Shown one piece after another: positions 10,581 through 20,875 of a DNA stretch of 41,183 nt. A program made the translations under genes and the position numbers. How positions within the stretch are numbered: position 1 is the stretch's first letter; every line of letters starts with the position of its first letter. The notes under the pieces are model-generated. The model saw nothing but the letters and a program-made list of their open reading frames with translations, had not been told where the DNA came from and searched no databases. The DNA lies in NCBI GenBank assembly GCA_003427395.1, contig BFEA01000386.1:1414919-1456101 (forward strand), read 5' to 3'. This DNA comes from Chara braunii. Lineage: Eukaryota; Streptophyta; Charophyceae; Charales; Characeae.

Positions 10581-12762
10581 AGCCTTAGTGACCCAGCCAA
10601 NNATCATGCAATCAACCCNCCATCCTNCCTTCCCCAGATGCAATTTCCTTTCAACAATCTGAATTCACACAGTCAAAAGAAGTTTGAAACTGAAACTTAA
10701 CAANCATTCTTTTATTTAGTCTGACTCAGTGTCCTGAAGGTCAAACAAAGTCAAAGTAAGGTTGCACACCATATACTCAGTCAGAGATGCAATGGGTAGC
10801 ACGGATAGGGGTTATAATCCAAGTGTATAAAGGGAAAGAGTGGGATTACCGTACAATTCTCTGTCTCCAGGACTCCTCCTGAGTCTCGGTAGAGCTCCCG
10901 CAATCGGTGGGTTGACTCCCCACAAAGTCTTGACGCTGTCCTATGGGTTGGAATCCTGCCTGTCGCCTTCCTCTCAGAACCAATGGACTAGACTTAGAGT
11001 CAGACGGGCAGAAGGAGAATTTTAAAGTCTCTCAGATCCAGAAATGGTGCGCTCAGACTCACAGGAGAGGGCCTTGGATCCTTGATGCGCCTGAGGGCCC
11101 CGCAATGATGGCCAAATAGCGCCGCAGCTCGATCAACCTCTGAGTTAATTACCGAAGTCGACTCTCTAATGACTATCTAGGCAGCAGCAATAACCTCCTT
11201 CGCCCCTACCCCACCGCGTTGCAACAACAGCCCTTCCAGAAGTCCAAATAGCCCGCTTACGCTACACCTTGCCTCATGTGGTAAGACCGCAGTCATACTG
11301 TGCTAAACAACCACCCTCCACGTCCCGCAATAGTCTGTAATAAGTCTAGTAATCGCTGCAGCAGGCCCATGAAGCTGAACGGGCAGCTGGATGCTCAGCA
11401 ACGAATAATACCAGTAGCCGACTGTTGCTGTCAAACGATCGTCAGTCCGTACAGTAGCGCCGGCCAGCAGCATAGCGCAACAATCTCACTTAAGCAGCAA
11501 CACAATTAAGACGAACAATGGACTCCACAGCCAGCATAGCCGCAATCCTCACAACCCCTAGCTCGGAACTAGTCAACAACCTGCTTCACGCACCAACCCA
11601 CAACAACAATGGCCTGACAGTCCAAGGCTGGCGCTCATCAACCCGATCGACAACAGCCATCGGCCGGACAGGGCAGCGGTCAGCTGGCTCTATCAACTTA
11701 ACTCTCCTTGCTTCTCTGTGTTGCGGGGCGCTAGCGTACCGTCGCTAGCATGCCTGCTACTTCGCAGCCAATCTTTAGCCGCGCCGCTTGACAGGACGAG
11801 TAACTCACCCGTCCGCAAGTAGGTCATCTTTTCTTCCGCCACCCACATTTTACTGCCATGGGTCGGCCGGGCATGGCCGACCACCAGGTAGGCCCCCAAC
11901 TACACGACTGACTTCACACCACTCACGTCGAATGTACGAGCAGAGCCGAACGGATATTCGGCTTGAGTATGGGAGCATACATCGTAAGCAGCACGAGGTA
12001 AGCGCCTCGGCCCCGCAGCATCACTCCCCCGCTACCTCGTTCAGTCGAGCGAGCCTAATCGATCGAATCCTCCGCTAGAACCGGGCAATATGCATTGCGG
12101 AGGTTAGCCTCTTGGGACAGAGAACCCGGTGCGAGCATAGACCAAGGAGCAGCCAGAACCACGCGTCACTGCACGCACATGCGCACGCACGAGGGCAAAT
12201 CTTTCATAGGCAGGACGAGCAATGTCGAATGAATCTTCCGCTAGAATGCGGGAAGATATATATTGCCTCCCTGAATCCTCTCCCGGGCGCACGCTCTACT
12301 CTACCGTAGCACCAACCTCGTTATTCTTTTCTTCAAGCTAGCATCACCAATGGTTCGCCTCCCTCCAAAGCCTTGACTTCAAGTCTAACACCGCCTGAAT
12401 CCGTTCCGGATCAGGCGAGCTTACGATTTCTCTTCCCCACCGTATTCGCCTTCCGCCTCACCGCCATGGATCAGCGCACTACTTCACTTTATGCTATGCC
12501 CGACTAACGCCTCTCTACCAAAANTAACCCCGTCATCTAACCCGCAGCNAGCAAAAACCCCCAAANCGAAACTTTNCCCGTCCAAGACAGACGAGAGNCG
12601 NCCACACTAACTAGTTTTTGCCCCTTCCGTCACACCTCCCGCCATCTCCTCACCGCTCCGCGCACCTCCTACTCACTTTAGCTCCCTACCTACTAACCCT
12701 CTTCTAAAACTAACCACGAGACCGGGTTCGCGTGACTCTAAAACGTCGGAATAGACTTTTCT

Positions 12763-12792
12763 CCCACCCGTTTTCATCAAGAAACGGGTGGG
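12763..12792. other. 11-bp perfect inverted repeat
   Basis: CCCACCCGTTT (12763-12773) pairs perfectly with AAACGGGTGGG (12782-12792) around an 8-nt loop. A weaker stem-loop (GCCTGA/TCAGGC with TCCG/CGGA inside) lies at 12393-12416. No gene adjoins either. Confidence 0.55.
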
Positions 12793-13880
12793 ATTGATGC
12801 TTTCCTTCCTCCCTCCGTCGCATGTATCTAACGCGGGAACCCGTCCGAGTTCATTCGAATCCCCCTCTTCGCTGTGTCCGCTGGCTCGCCTCTTCGCCCT
12901 CGCTCAACCTGGGCGCGGTTCTCATCCCAATTCACTCAGGTCCCGACCTCTGCTTCCTGCTGATTCTGCCCTCCGTCTCGCCTCCCTTCTTCTTCTACCA
13001 ACTTCGCCCATGCACCGGACCCGTTCTCCGTCCCGATCCATCCGCACCCCGTCGCTATCGCCCGTCGCCCCCTGCTCGTTGCTTGCTCCGCCTTGCCTTG
13101 CCTGTTTGGCACCGTTGCTGCGCTGCCTCAGCGCTCGCCCGACATTCACCCCTTGGCTGTCTTCACCGCTCGCAGTTTCCCTCTCACCTCAGATTGCGCA
13201 CGGATCCGGTCGTGAATAGCGTCCGGATGCAGTCATCTCTCCCCCAGTCTTACTAGCAACTCGTCTCCCCTACTCCCACTGTGTTGTCGCCCTACTCCTT
13301 GCGCCATCTGCTCGCTACCGCCCGGCTCAATCTATCGCAGCGCTAGATGGCCACAGCGCCCCGGCCCCAATGCCCCGACAGCCAAACCGACCAAAAGAGG
13401 GGACACTACCCCAACTTTATACCTGCCCACGCACAACGTCCCGACCCTGGCGGATACCCCAAGGGACGAGGCCGGGGCAACGCCCCGCGGCTCCCCCGAA
13501 GGCCGTCCACCCCTTTTCTTCTGCACTCCGCCCGCGCCTGACACACTTTCTCGTCTGGGTCCATTCCCGGAACTCACATACATCAGCCCTACCCCTGTAG
13601 CCCCTCCAGACTTTAACAAACGCCCCAAAGCGGTGTTCCCCAGGCAGTGCCCTCCCGGCCCAACCCATTGTTTGGGTCCAACTTAGTCCGCGTTTCAACA
13701 GTTCGGGGGTGTACCCCCTGGGCTAGGCTCTTGGGTGCCTGCCATACCCACGGCACCGCATCCCAGGCGAACCGGTGTCGGGTGTGGTTCTGGCGTAGCT
13801 GCGAAAACAATTTGTAATTGCACTTCAGGCGACCCTGCGGATACAACTCATCCCATGCGACCCTTCATCAACCCCAGTAG

Positions 13881-14821
13881 TGCGTCCGAAACGGGACGCG
13901 AACAGGGGGAGAAATGACAAGACGTATAAGAAAAGTAAGGGATTAATAATTAAAAAATAAAAATCGGGAAAAGGGGGNCGTCCGAAACGGGACGCGAACA
14001 GGGGGAGAAATGACAAGACGTATAAGAAAAGTAAGGGATTAATAATTAAAAAATAAAAATCGGGAAAAGGGGGAGGAACTACAAATACCTTGCCTTCCCC
14101 GTGGATCGGGCCCGCCGCCGCGCCCACTAACAAAACCGAGGGGGATAGCCCCGCAGGGCCCTCAACCCCTCAAGCTTTCGCTCCACGCTACTCTGCTGCC
14201 GCCGCGCCGACGCCTGCTGGCCTTGATCCCCGAACCTCCATAGTAACAGTCCGTCGTCGTAACCTATAGGGCTATGCCCAAGCCTAAGACCCACATCCGC
14301 GGCGAGCCATATGAGGCGGTGCGGCGCTGCGCTCAGGGCCAGGGAAATTGGCCTGAGCCTCATCCCTGCCTACAACCGTACGCGCGGCCGCCCAGCGTCT
14401 GCGCCAACTTACCAAGCTGTACCACAGCCGCCACTCGCGGCACCGCGCGTGCCAAGACCTACCGCAGTCACATTGTCGCCGTCGACGTCGTCGTCCTCGC
14501 ACGCGCACTCGCCTCAGTCAGACGTACCAATCAACTGAAAATATCCCTAATTCCTGCTTAATCAAATATAAATAAATATTAATAATATTATTAAACAAAA
14601 ACGACCGATGTCCAGCCGGCTCTCATGATCAACAGCGGAAAACAATTACGCGCGCCTTAAGCCTGCGCGCCCACGCACCCTTTACTCTAGTTAACCACCC
14701 AGTCAACGCAAATTACAGACGCGGCCGCGCCTAGCGCGGTATAGTTAAACTTTGAACCAACTATTTTCCGTCACTTGCAAAAACCAGGGCGGATACCCTT
14801 GTAAGGGTATTCGCGCCGACA
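13881..14821. repeat. LTR-like terminal repeat, copy B
   Basis: This copy starts TGCGTCC and ends GACA. It includes a 95-bp assembly duplicate plus N (13883-13978); the true repeat is about 845 bp. It matches copy A (1-1428) at most positions once the adapter and the nested element are skipped, so the pair is fairly young. The first 18 bp hold a short inverted repeat (GCGTCC/GGACGC). An AT-rich tract with AAATAAATA (about 14568-14580) could be a polyadenylation region. The minus strand just beyond the edge (13880 downwards) reads CTAC then TGGGGTTGATG, a possible but unverified primer binding site. Confidence 0.75.
13883..14073. other. Second unmerged 95-bp contig overlap
   Basis: 13883-13977 and 13979-14073 are identical, with a single N at 13978. 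The copy after the N begins at exactly the base where the window begins (CGTCCGAAAC), so contigs broke at the same repeat boundary. Confidence 0.9.
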
Positions 14822-15349
14822 GCGCCCTTAATCGTGTGTGTAACTGTAATTTTGGGCGGGCGCCATTGTAACTGTATCTTTCTTCTTGAATTTTGTCTTT
14901 CCCGCTCTCCATTTTCCTCCCTTCGCTGTGCCTAGTTAGCCCGCGGCTTGCATGCCCGGATTGATTGCGTGGAGAGTGGCTATGTCCCCCATGCCGCGAT
15001 CTGGCCATGCAGAAAGCAGGCGCTCCATCTTCTAATCTCCTTTCTAAATCCTTGCAATTCTGTGTTCTTCGTGCATGCATGCGCGCTATAAATTCCGGCG
15101 GCGCGATTAGATAGCTCTCTTAACCAGATGTTGGAAGCTCGGGGAGCGCGATCAGTGAGGGTCGGCTCGCGAGCGAAGTAAGAGGTGAGTTGAAGTGGGA
15201 GTCGGGCGACCCGACGAGCTGGTGACGAACGAGCGGGATTGACACGGGCCACGACGGACTGTGGGCGCGGGCGAACCTGACGGGTGCGGGAGGACTAAGC
15301 GGGGTGACGACGTCGTTGGTTGGTGCGCGACGACGGACTGTCCGCATCG
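14822..15349. other. Unassigned DNA outside the LTR
   Basis: Sequence right of copy B is unrelated to the LTR element. It has short open frames on the minus strand, none with a recognisable domain. It is G-rich and purine-rich towards the GA microsatellite. I see no gene. Confidence 0.4.
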
Positions 15350-15465
15350 GAGAGAGAGAGAGAGAGAGAGAGNNNNNNNNNNNNNNNNNNNNNNNNNNNN
15401 NNNNNNNNNNNNNNNNNNNNNNNNNNNNNNNNNNNNNNNNNNNNNNNNNNNNNNNNNNNNNNNNN

Positions 15466-15508
<43 letters not shown>
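15350..15508. repeat. (GA)n microsatellite with a 93-N gap
   Basis: GA dinucleotides run from 15350 to 15372 and from 15466 to 15508 around an N gap (15373-15465). The gap is most likely more GA. The ERERER/LSLSLS reading frames through it are meaningless. Confidence 0.97.
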
Positions 15509-15510
<2 letters not shown>

Positions 15511-16875
15511 GAGGTTGATGGACGTGGATTTGCAGTTTTCTTTGTCTTTTCTCCCTCTTTGCTTTTGTATATAAATTTTGATCTTGGCTCAGGGCGATCC
15601 CCCCGTTTTCTTTTGTTTTAGGATTCTTGGTTTGGTTTCCACCCACACTCGTTTTTTTTTTGCGACTGGTCTCGATCTCGTTTATCGTATGTTATATCGA
15701 ATGAATGGATGAATGGATGGTATGTCTGTTGCTTTTCTTTTGTATGGTCCGTGCCTTTGCTTGTCGTTTTGATACACTCATGAGCATAGTAGGAATTTTG
15801 CGCAGTCATCATTACTGCTTCCATCGCTATTTATCCCCTTTTTGAGCTACTGTTGTTGCTGCACCTTGCATGCTCGAGAACAATTGCGTGCGGATCATGG
15901 AGTGATTAGATGATTGGGTAGTTGTGTGTCCAGAAACTAGCGAGGGCCTCGCGGGGATGCGTGTAAGCGCAATCTGATCTGCGCAGCCTACACGTATCCA
16001 CGCGCGCCGATTCGCCACCACTAACGAACTTGACACCTTCGACATCGGGTAGGCGGGAATTTCTCTTCCCCCACGCACCTAAACAGATAGGAATTTCCGA
16101 TATCACCTCGGAAATTCCTGTGCCGATGAGACGCGTGCGGGAGAATCCCATCACACCGCGATGACAAGATGACGTACTCAATGGATTCAGATTCGTCGTG
16201 GGATCCGGAGTATTTCGACCCCTAGGTGAGAGAGTGTCTCAGACAGAGATACCCGAAATTCCCCTGCCTAACCGAGAATCGATTGTGCCCCAGGGAGTTT
16301 CACTGTGCCACCACCTGCGATCCGAGGTGCCCCGATTTTCCCACTTCGGACAACTCCCATTACTTCATATCCCCCGGCTTCGTTGTTATCGCTACCAACT
16401 TCCCTCCCTTCCGTCTCCTTCTTCCGTATCACCAACTCATGGTGGTTCCATGGAATTCCATCGCCCCGTATTGGCCCCGCACGCCCTGCGGAAATTGTCG
16501 GCGACGCGGCAACCGACGAGCCCCTGAAAACAGGAAGCCTATCCCAAACGCGCGACGACAGACGCCACGTGGCTGCCCCCAAAGGCCCGACTCATCAGAA
16601 TCACAGCCATTCCGGGCAGACCTCTCCCCGAACCGCCGCCCCCAAAACAAACGGATTGGACGACCTTGAATGCACCGCGCATGCAATCTGCCTTATGCTG
16701 CACGACATAGAACGCCAACAGACCGGAGGCAACTCGCCCCCTTAGCCCTATTGCACTCGTGCTCCTGAAGCCCTGCCACAGGAGATCTCAGTTCTGATCT
16801 GGCACTCCACCCCCACTTTCCCAAAAATCCTTGGCACACCCCTTTTCGCACTTCTAGGCCCACATCCTACTCCAA
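15509..16875. other. No gene recognised
   Basis: Overlapping frames of 85-147 codons exist on both strands at 16.2-16.7 kb but show no domain and have composition-driven Pro/Arg/Ser content. This may be the distal part of the minus-strand Ty3/gypsy element whose gag begins at 17268, but I cannot read a coding frame in it. Confidence 0.3.
16089..16119. other. 12-bp perfect inverted repeat
   Basis: AGGAATTTCCGA (16089-16100) pairs perfectly with TCGGAAATTCCT (16108-16119) around TATCACC. Each arm is itself nearly palindromic (GGAATTTCC), so the site could be a cruciform or a dimeric protein-binding site. No function is evident. Confidence 0.6.
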
Positions 16876-17268
16876 TCAGGAAGTCGCGCTGGTCGTGAGG
16901 TTGGGCGTCAAAGCCTGTCGGAGATTCTCCAGTTCCTGGTGCTGTTTCTCTAACTCGGACTGCAGGTGGTTACAAGTGTGAACCAATCGGGTCCCGAGTT
17001 TGGAGAGAAACTCCTTGTGCTTCTCTTCCGGTGATGCATCGTCATGGCCCTCGGATGGTTCAAAGTGCCAGAACTTGAGCCTGTCGACGCTGGCGGCTTC
17101 GTGCCGCTGCAACAGATTTTGGGCCTGCCTGCCGCGGGCAGCCTCGGCTGCCGCCTGACGCTGTTCCTCAGCCTCGATCTATGTGAGCTGATCTTGGATC
17201 CGCTGTCGGAACTCGGCAATGGACTCACTGGCCAGTTGGCCTGGCATGCCCGAAGCTGAAACCGTCAT
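16876..17268 (-). pseudogene. Ty3/gypsy gag N-terminal remnant
   Basis: The frame runs from an ATG at 17266-17268 in good context (CCACCATGA) for about 130 codons to a TGA at 16876, with one in-frame TAG at 17179-17181 (codon 30). The product is an alpha-helical, Gln/Glu/Ala-rich segment (EFRQRIQDQL, then EEQRQAAAEAARGRQAQNLL) followed by a conserved-looking helix including LVHTCNHLQSELEKQHQEL, typical of the coiled N-terminal part of plant gypsy gag. Capsid and zinc knuckle are missing. It lies about 580 bp downstream of the primer binding site at 17851-17862 on the same strand, exactly where gag should start. The gag identification rests on position and composition; the broken reading frame is seen directly. 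Confidence 0.55.
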
Positions 17269-17771
17269 GGTGGCGGGGCACTGTTGACGTGTCACTGCTG
17301 CCGCGGTACTGCTGACGTGGCACTTCCCAAACAGGGAACACAGGCAAAGGGCTGGGTGCGAGGGAAACGCAGGAAGGTAACCAAACTGCACTTCCATTCC
17401 CCGTCCTAGTCAACAAAACAAAATAAAAAATAAAATAAACAAAAGAAGAGGATCCCCCCCTTTTTTTTTTCTTTTTTTTTTTAATATGTGTCGATCGGCT
17501 ATCAGTGAGGCTTTTACGGAGGAGTGCTATGAGTGAGATATAGGCAAGGCTTCGCAAAGTTTTGCTTTCAAAAAAATGCGATCTTGAAAAAACAATTTTG
17601 CAGGTTCCTTTTTCAGAGAAGAATAGATCCAGTTCCCGAGAATATGACAACCTCCCTAGTTCACCTAATATGCCCAGAGCGAAAAAAAAACCGAAATGCT
17701 AATATCCGAATTTCCGGAGATTTGTTGCGAATTTTTTTTTTTGCAGGGATTTGACGAAGCCCTACTTGATT

Positions 17772-17809
<38 letters not shown>

Positions 17810-17850
17810 GCTGGCTCCTTGATTGGGCAGATCCTCTGATTGAAAGATCC
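17269..17850 (-). other. Leader of the minus-strand gypsy element
   Basis: Between primer binding site and gag lie a (CAAT)n microsatellite (17775-17809), several short A/T runs including T-rich 17461-17482, and no open frame of note. A leader of this length is usual for plant gypsy elements. Confidence 0.45.
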
Positions 17851-17862
17851 GCTCCGATACCA
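17851..17862 (-). promoter_or_regulatory. Primer binding site (initiator tRNA-Met)
   Basis: On the minus strand the site reads TGGTATCGGAGC, one mismatch from the plant retrotransposon consensus TGGTATCAGAGC complementary to initiator tRNA-Met. It is separated from the LTR end by 3 nt (ATT). This fixes both the element's orientation and its LTR boundary. Confidence 0.85.
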
Positions 17863-17865
17863 AAT

Positions 17866-18540
17866 TGTTGCATACCGTAATGGTGCAGACCAGAACAAGA
17901 ACCAACCTCTCTCACATAGTACATGACAGCGCAGCGGAAGACTAAGAACTCTCTCTCTCTCAGTGCCAGGTACTAACCTGTGAAAGGTGGCGCCTTGTTG
18001 CAGGTACATCGAAGACAAAGCTGGAGCGATGGCGTCAAAGGTAAGCTCCCAGGTAAGTCTCCCTGGCCTCCGCCACTCTCCTCCCTCTCCACGCTACTCT
18101 AAGGTCCTAGCAGCGCCCAGCGCTGAAGAATACTCTTCTCGTACTCTACTACTACTGCAGCGCTCCCAAGAGTGTTGCTACCGAATGTCCGAAGACTGCC
18201 TCCTGAACTGCCTCTTGAACTACCTGTTGCCTCCCGGGCGGACCAGCACTATATAGCGCTGGTCCGACTGGGAGGCTGCTCTTGCCAATGCCAAATGGCG
18301 CCAGCCCCTGGCGCCCAAGTTCAAAAGAAGGTTGTCTTGAAACGGGCCTAAAAATGGTCTGCGCTCATCCTTGGCCTGGCGCCTAAGTTCAGAAAAGGGT
18401 CGACTTTAAGAGGGCCTAAAATTGGCCCGTCTTCTTAGGCTGAACCGGCGCAGGGCCTGGAGGGCCCTTACTTATCCTCGTTCCGCCTGGTCGGGCCCTG
18501 TGGGGCCCGTGTGGTGCGCAATATGCCACACCTCATCACA
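17866..18540 (-). repeat. 5' LTR of a minus-strand Ty3/gypsy element
   Basis: On the minus strand this 675-bp block opens TGTGATGAGG and ends GGTATGCAACA, giving canonical TG...CA ends. The primer binding site follows after 3 nt. A TATA box lies about 290 bp from the 5' end. The upstream part contains two diverged direct repeats of about 70 bp, starting at 18307 and 18378, with the core CCTGGCGCC-AAGTTCA. The other LTR is not in the window. Its outer edge (18540/18541) abuts integrase-coding DNA of an element on the opposite strand, so it probably inserted there. Confidence 0.8.
18240..18265 (-). promoter_or_regulatory. TATA box inside a 26-bp palindrome
   Basis: TATATA (18250-18255) is centred in an inverted repeat whose arms (GGACCAGC and GCTGGTCC at the outside) match except for one pair. 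Position within the LTR (about 290 bp from its 5' end) suits a U3 promoter transcribing the minus strand. Confidence 0.5.
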
Positions 18541-19206
18541 CCCTATCTCCCCTCTGCATGCGCCTCCTTCCTGAAAACCGACCAACTGCAACACCTGGAA
18601 CCATAGAGTTTGGTGTTCATTATGAGAAGTTGTTGCAGTAGGCTGTCGAACACATCAGGAAATCTCACGAAGCAATGATTGCCCTTGAGAACAAACACAG
18701 ATGACAGCCCACATTTCAGGTAGGGGAACATGGCTTGGTAAAAGATAGTGAAATGGGTCAGGAATTCAGAATCTCTAGAAAGCTAATGCCACAGTATTTT
18801 GGTCCTTGGGAAGTCCTGGATATTGTGGGTAGTGATTTGGATGGACCCTGGTCCCTGGTATGTCATAAGAATCCCTGGTCATCTGCGCACTTACCCTGTA
18901 GTCCACGCCTCCAGGCTTGCACCTTTCGCTGAGACAGACCAGTCTCCATCGAGGAGGCCAATGCTGCCCCCAACCATGGATGGCCATATGGACGTCGATG
19001 ACATTTTGGAACATAGAGACTTGCCTGTTCCTAAGCCTGTAGGCAGGGGAAGACCGCCCAAACCTATGAGGGAGTATCAGGTCAGATTCAGGCATCGTAC
19101 GGATCCAAAGGAAGATTGTTGGTTCACAAGAGAGGAGCTTGTCAAAACGACACCTCATATCGTAGCTGAATACGAAAGAAGACTGAAAGGGAAAGCACCT
19201 GCGTAG
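18541..19206 (+). pseudogene. Ty3/gypsy integrase C-terminus and tail
   Basis: The plus strand encodes the end of a gypsy pol. First comes a helical stretch (VHYEKLLQ, then AVEHIRKSHEAMIALENKHR), then the SH3-like fold with LMPQYFGPWEVLDIVG, HLRTYPVVHASRLAPF, and a basic chromodomain-like tail (VGRGRPPKP; then a TREELVKTTPHIV segment). The protein ends at a TAG at 19204-19206. Damage: in-frame TAG within the helical stretch near 18646, TGA near 18699, and a frameshift near 18850. Catalytic DDE and RT domains would lie upstream and are absent because the minus-strand gypsy element abuts at 18540. The family call rests on the GPWEV/YPVFHAS-type signature of Ty3/gypsy integrase C-termini. Confidence 0.8.
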
Positions 19207-19232
19207 AAGCATCTCAGCAGACTTTCAAAGCT

Positions 19233-19245
19233 AAGGGGGATGGAA
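19233..19245 (+). promoter_or_regulatory. Candidate polypurine tract
   Basis: AAGGGGGATGGAA follows the pol stop by 26 bp and is immediately followed by TG (19246), as expected at the start of a 3' LTR. Confidence 0.45.
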
Positions 19246-20379
19246 TGCGAGGAATGAGCCCTCACGAGGCCCTCATAGACATGCAAGTATTTTGGGCCGT
19301 GGCCCCTAGCAAGCATTGTGCCTGCCCTAAGTGAAAGTGGGCCGGAATATCCAATTGAGGCCCCTTTTGGACATTTTTCCATATGTGGGTATCAGACAGT
19401 TGCAGCACACCAGTTGGTTACAAAGCAATGTGAACCTTTGTTGGCTCCTTCCAGAAGCAACAACTGTGCTGCACAGTTGAGCCCAGGGCCCCGGTTGGTT
19501 GCGCCCTGGGCACCCACAGTGGGAGGCCGACACATCACGCAGTGGCCGTGGACGAATGAGCAAGCAACATTGTCGCCACACAACCTCCACGGGCCAATGA
19601 GAATGCAGCAAACACTTGGAGCCTGGACGGCTTCCTGGACGTGCCCAACTGCAAAGGGCCGAGGCCCGTAACAGAAGAGGTGGGCCTGGGCATAGATACT
19701 GGGGCCCGACTGGAAGCTACGAGAAACTTCCCCAGCCAGCCCCACGCGGCCTTGACACAGGGCCGCACTTTCCATAAAGGAAAGTGCCCTGCCTAGGCAG
19801 TGACATTCCGGCCTAGGCAAGCATAGCGGCCACACTGCTGCATTGCCAAGCGCTGCTGCGTTAGCACTAGCCAGCCAGGGCGCACACGGGCGCAGAGAGG
19901 TGAGAGGGCACTGCAGTGGTGGCGGGTGCACGGCGGCCATGGCCGGCTGAGCGTGCGGTGGCAGGTGATGGCGACGGTGATCTTCGGGTAGGAGGCGCAT
20001 GCAGAGGGAGACAGGGTGTGATGTGGGGAGTAGAGAGAACGTACCTGGTATAAGTTAGTGGTCGCCATTGGTGATGACGTCACGTACATTGGTCTTCAAC
20101 TTCGATGTGATCCAGTCGCACGAACGTAGATAGGATAAATAGGCTGAGTAGTGTAGACCGGACGCTTGGCACCAAGCAGTAGGAGCGACATTGGATAAAG
20201 TGTTGGTGTGACCAGAGAGCGTCGGGATTGGCACCCGAGTTCATCGTATTGCTCTTATTTGGATGGTATCTTGGTGCATTTGTGCTCTCTGCTTTGGTTC
20301 ATATCTGCTATTCTCTGCCGAAGCCAAGTAATGGTCTCGGTATCTCAATTCGTTCTGCATATATTCTGAAATATGTTCT
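19246..20379 (+). repeat. Possible 3' LTR of the plus-strand gypsy element
   Basis: About 1 kb of non-coding sequence follows the polypurine tract. It contains a TATA-like GATAAATAG (20129-20137) followed by a T-rich, U5-like stretch (20240-20330). No second copy is in the window, so the right boundary is not defined. The 202-codon antisense frame at 19392-20000 has no recognisable domain. Confidence 0.3.
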
Positions 20380-20875
20380 CAAATGGGACGTTGAGCCCAG
20401 TTCCCAGCACGTGTTGCTCCCCACGAATAGATTGGTGCATTGTCCCCCCCCACTCCTCCACGCCCCCAAAGAAAACACTGATATCACAATACCATGGCGC
20501 AAATACAAATCAATCTGCCCCATAAAAATTGAAAGTTTGCAATGGACGATTGCATATATTGCTCTTCCTGATTGGCTCCATACATCCTGCAGAAAGAGTG
20601 ATCCAAACAGTTTCAAAATTTGTTCAATATATGTTCGCATCAGGACCAGGAAGATATTCTTCACGCTCTAGAAGCAACAGAATACTGGGCACGGGCCAGC
20701 TACCTCTGGGCCTCTTTCCCCTCTTCTCCTTTTCGAAACCTCCCCTCCAACTGCTTCTCTGGACTAACATCCCTCCTGCCCTTCGAACGCCTAGAATATT
20801 ATGGAATGGCCTCATTGGAGACACAACTTTGTGGATCATCTGGAAAGAAAGGTGCGGCAACATCATGCAGTGAAA
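20380..20875 (+). pseudogene. LINE fragment: 3'-tail motif plus zf-RVT end of ORF2
   Basis: 20389-20437 resembles the LINE 3'-tail motif seen at 27156-27205 (TTGCTCCCCACGAATAGAT). From about 20516 the plus strand, over three frames, gives an ORF2 C-terminus: KIESLQWTIAYIALP, a CSIC-like pair, ILHALEATEYWA and, at the end, LWIIWKERCGNIM (20838-20873). This is the zf-RVT zinc-binding region found after reverse transcriptase in plant LINEs. At least two frameshifts break it. It sits before an RT fragment in the same orientation, the reverse of normal ORF2 order, so two separate LINE pieces are joined here. Confidence 0.6.

Larger units (their letters stand above)
1429..13880. mobile_element. LARD-like interior, no recognisable gag/pol
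   Basis: About 12.4 kb lies between the two terminal repeats. I looked on both strands for protease, reverse transcriptase (YxDD-type), RNase H, integrase and zinc-knuckle signatures and found none. The only long reading frame is the decayed minus-strand ORF at 3877-4692. The rest holds hairpin clusters, short tandem repeats and GC-rich, pyrimidine-biased DNA (12.3-13.6 kb) whose overlapping open frames look compositional. Stretches 1429-2500, 4693-7677 and 10581-13880 contain nothing else I can name beyond the hairpin at 12763-12792 and Ns near 12524-12601. LTRs around a long non-coding interior match the definition of a LARD; a decayed autonomous element or misassembled LTRs are alternatives. 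Confidence 0.5.

Noticed and set aside
12788-13256. Overlapping 143- and 144-codon plus-strand frames
   Set aside because: Two frames open at once in pyrimidine-rich DNA, Ser/Pro/Leu-rich, no domain; compositional.
1-14821. Fungal or bacterial contamination for the left block
   Set aside because: Its base composition and repeats differ from the rest, but I found no fungal or bacterial gene, and it continues without a long gap into the right-hand sequence. Possible misjoin remains open.
15152-15646. Frames with ERERER/LSLSLS and X runs
   Set aside because: They are GA microsatellite plus N gap.
19392-20000. 202-codon minus-strand frame
   Set aside because: Lies antisense in the probable 3' LTR; Cys/Pro/His-rich, no recognisable fold or family.
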